From assembly GCA_009777535.1 (NCBI GenBank), contig WRLP01000019.1, forward strand, positions 1 through 54,939: DNA of 54,939 bases, given 5' to 3'. A model generated the notes under the pieces. The model had not been told where the DNA came from and searched no databases. It worked only from the letters and a program-made list of their open reading frames with translations. Every line of letters starts with the position of its first letter. The stretch's first letter is position 1. This document shows positions 54,205 to 54,939 of the stretch, piece after piece. Origin of the DNA: Treponema sp. (lineage in GTDB: Bacteria; Spirochaetota; Spirochaetia; Treponematales; Breznakiellaceae). The translations under genes were made by a program, and so were the position numbers.

Positions 54205-54654
54205 CTATCTAATTAGCCCTTTTAATTTGGGCATATATTTCTTTATTATATCATTTCTATAATCTATCTTTTTTATTTCATAAGGATCGTATACCCAAAT
54301 CCTTTCACCAGAAAGTTTTATATAATAATACAAGTAAGTCGAGTTTTGATCCATAATTACCATTTCGTCATATTCACCGGCCAGTGTTGATAAATTATCT
54401 CTTGTAAAGTTGATGAATTGAGAAATTGGATTTAAATAAATACTAAAATCTTCTATCCTGTAATGCGGATTATTATTATACATATTGCAATATGTTCTTC
54501 TGTCCCCATTATCCAATATAAACTGCACAATCTCTTCAAAATCATTTTTACTCAGCAGTTCGCTTATATCACGGTCTAACCTTGTATTTTCCTGCGGGAC
54601 TACAGACATCACACACCCCAATAAAAAGCCGGCTATACATAATTTAAATCTCAT
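54205..54654 (-). CDS. Small secreted protein or lipoprotein, unknown
   Basis: 149 residues from ATG 54654. A hydrophobic start (RFKLCIAGFLLGCVMSVV) with LLGC could be a lipobox (Cys14) or a plain signal peptide. The mature part is acidic and Tyr/Asn-rich (DISELLSKNDFEEIVQFIL, YCNMYNNNPHYRIEDFSIYL, STYLYYYIKLSGERIWVYDPYEI). No family recognised, no ribosome-binding site seen. Between it and the AbiE promoter (54031-54204) I see nothing gene-like. Confidence 0.55.
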   Translation of the reverse strand: MRFKLCIAGFLLGCVMSVVPQENTRLDRDISELLSKNDFEEIVQFILDNGDRRTYCNMYNNNPHYRIEDFSIYLNPISQFINFTRDNLSTLAGEYDEMVIMDQNSTYLYYYIKLSGERIWVYDPYEIKKIDYRNDIIKKYMPKLKGLIR

Positions 54655-54691
54655 CGAAATAACAGTACAGATTTGCCCCAATTTTGCCAAC

Positions 54692-54752
54692 CGCCGGTTA
54701 ATGGGCGGTACCAGCAATAAGCCCGAATTGTTTTTTGGGCGATATCGAACTT
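54692..54752. repeat. Two partial copies of the tRNA-Val 3' flank
   Basis: CGCCGGTTAATGGGCGGTACCAG (54692-54714, partly shown) and TTGGGCGATATCGAACTT (54735-54752) each resemble the tRNA-Val 3' end and flank (CGCCGGTTAGTGGGCGATAC then TGGACTTG, 54761-54788). They sit in tandem upstream of it on the plus strand and look like tRNA-end fragments. Confidence 0.55.
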
Positions 54753-54770
54753 AAAAAAAACGCCGGTTAG

Positions 54771-54843
54771 TGGGCGATACTGGACTTGAACCAGTGACTC
54801 CTACCGTGTGAAGGTAGTACTCTCGCCGCTGAGTTAATCGCCC
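54771..54843 (-). tRNA. tRNA-Val (anticodon CAC)
   Basis: 73-base cloverleaf on the minus strand: acceptor GGGCGAT/ATCGCCC, D-arm ACTC/GAGT, anticodon stem CTACC/GGTAG with loop TTCACAC (anticodon CAC, reads GTG), T-arm ACTGG/CCAGT with TTCAAGT. No encoded CCA. The acceptor stem is extended on both sides by 10 further paired bases (CCGGTTAGT... ACTAACCGG), so the precursor forms an unusually long hairpin. Confidence 0.95.
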
Positions 54844-54939
54844 ACTAACCGGCCTTAGCAAATAAATACAGTGACTCCACCGGGTGACACTGCCGCCCAG
54901 CACCTAAGCATTCTACAAAAAACAAACATCTCCAGCAAA

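Noticed and set aside
1-54939. CRISPR array or cas genes
   Set aside because: No regularly spaced direct repeats with unique spacers; the only tandem array has 7-base units without spacers, and no Cas motifs are seen.
1-54939. rRNA, tmRNA or known riboswitch
   Set aside because: No recognisable rRNA segment, tmRNA tag reading frame or riboswitch core; the leaders of purB, guaB and lysS are too short to hold one.

Overview
The window looks like chromosomal DNA of a host-associated spirochaete, most likely a Treponema of the insect-gut type. The reasons are a class I (archaeal-type) lysyl-tRNA synthetase, the NusG-domain-II / Gx-transporter gene set, many signal-peptide lipoproteins ending in Thr-Gly-Cys or Ala-Gly-Cys, two long hybrid histidine kinases, and a GC content near the middle. 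Species assignment is inference.

Layout. 1-1692: C-terminal half of chromosome-partition protein SMC, cut by the window edge. 1693-2400: a PIN/ribbon-helix-helix toxin-antitoxin pair with a readable promoter and operator. 2559-2639: a heptamer repeat. 2826-6121: two lipoprotein genes with internal repeats. 6279-7053: an unrecognised overlapping gene pair (copy 1). 7151-16577: a long minus-strand run of response regulator, lipid-kinase-like protein, two hybrid kinases, a second response regulator, a NusG-II domain protein, a Gx-family transporter and an ECF-T-like membrane protein, mostly with 4-base or short overlaps. 16631-23791: thioesterase, NUDIX, GlnRS, a CheY-like regulator, RimO, a RodZ-like protein and a LolA-like protein. 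23949-27039: small secreted or hypothetical genes and tRNA-Arg(CCT).

27060-33480 is an accessory island. A DUF4143-type ATPase gene and an oppositely oriented remnant of a second one form a 90-bp inverted repeat (about 89% identical) that bounds about 4.7 kb. Inside lie a lipoprotein gene, its truncated paralogue, copy 2 of the unrecognised gene pair, a cluster of perfect hairpins and a RhuM/phospholipase-D-like protein.

33527-37162 returns to housekeeping genes: purB, guaB and a DUF2400 protein. These are followed by an HDOD protein, an XRE regulator, ftsH, an M15 peptidase and lysS. 44034-50524 holds an outer-membrane protein, a 58-codon membrane protein, cstA with a coupled partner, a glycosyltransferase and a zinc-phospholipase-like protein. 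50917-54939 holds a large lipoprotein with a possible pore-forming segment, an AbiE toxin-antitoxin pair under a perfect 18-bp inverted repeat, and tRNA-Val(CAC) among partial tRNA copies.

Three themes cross the window. First, several genes have a good -10 box only 5-12 bases before the start codon and no Shine-Dalgarno site, suggesting leaderless mRNAs. Second, a two-gene cassette with a conserved out-of-frame overlap occurs twice. Third, degraded copies of a lipoprotein 3' end and its terminator are scattered between 45.9 and 51 kb.
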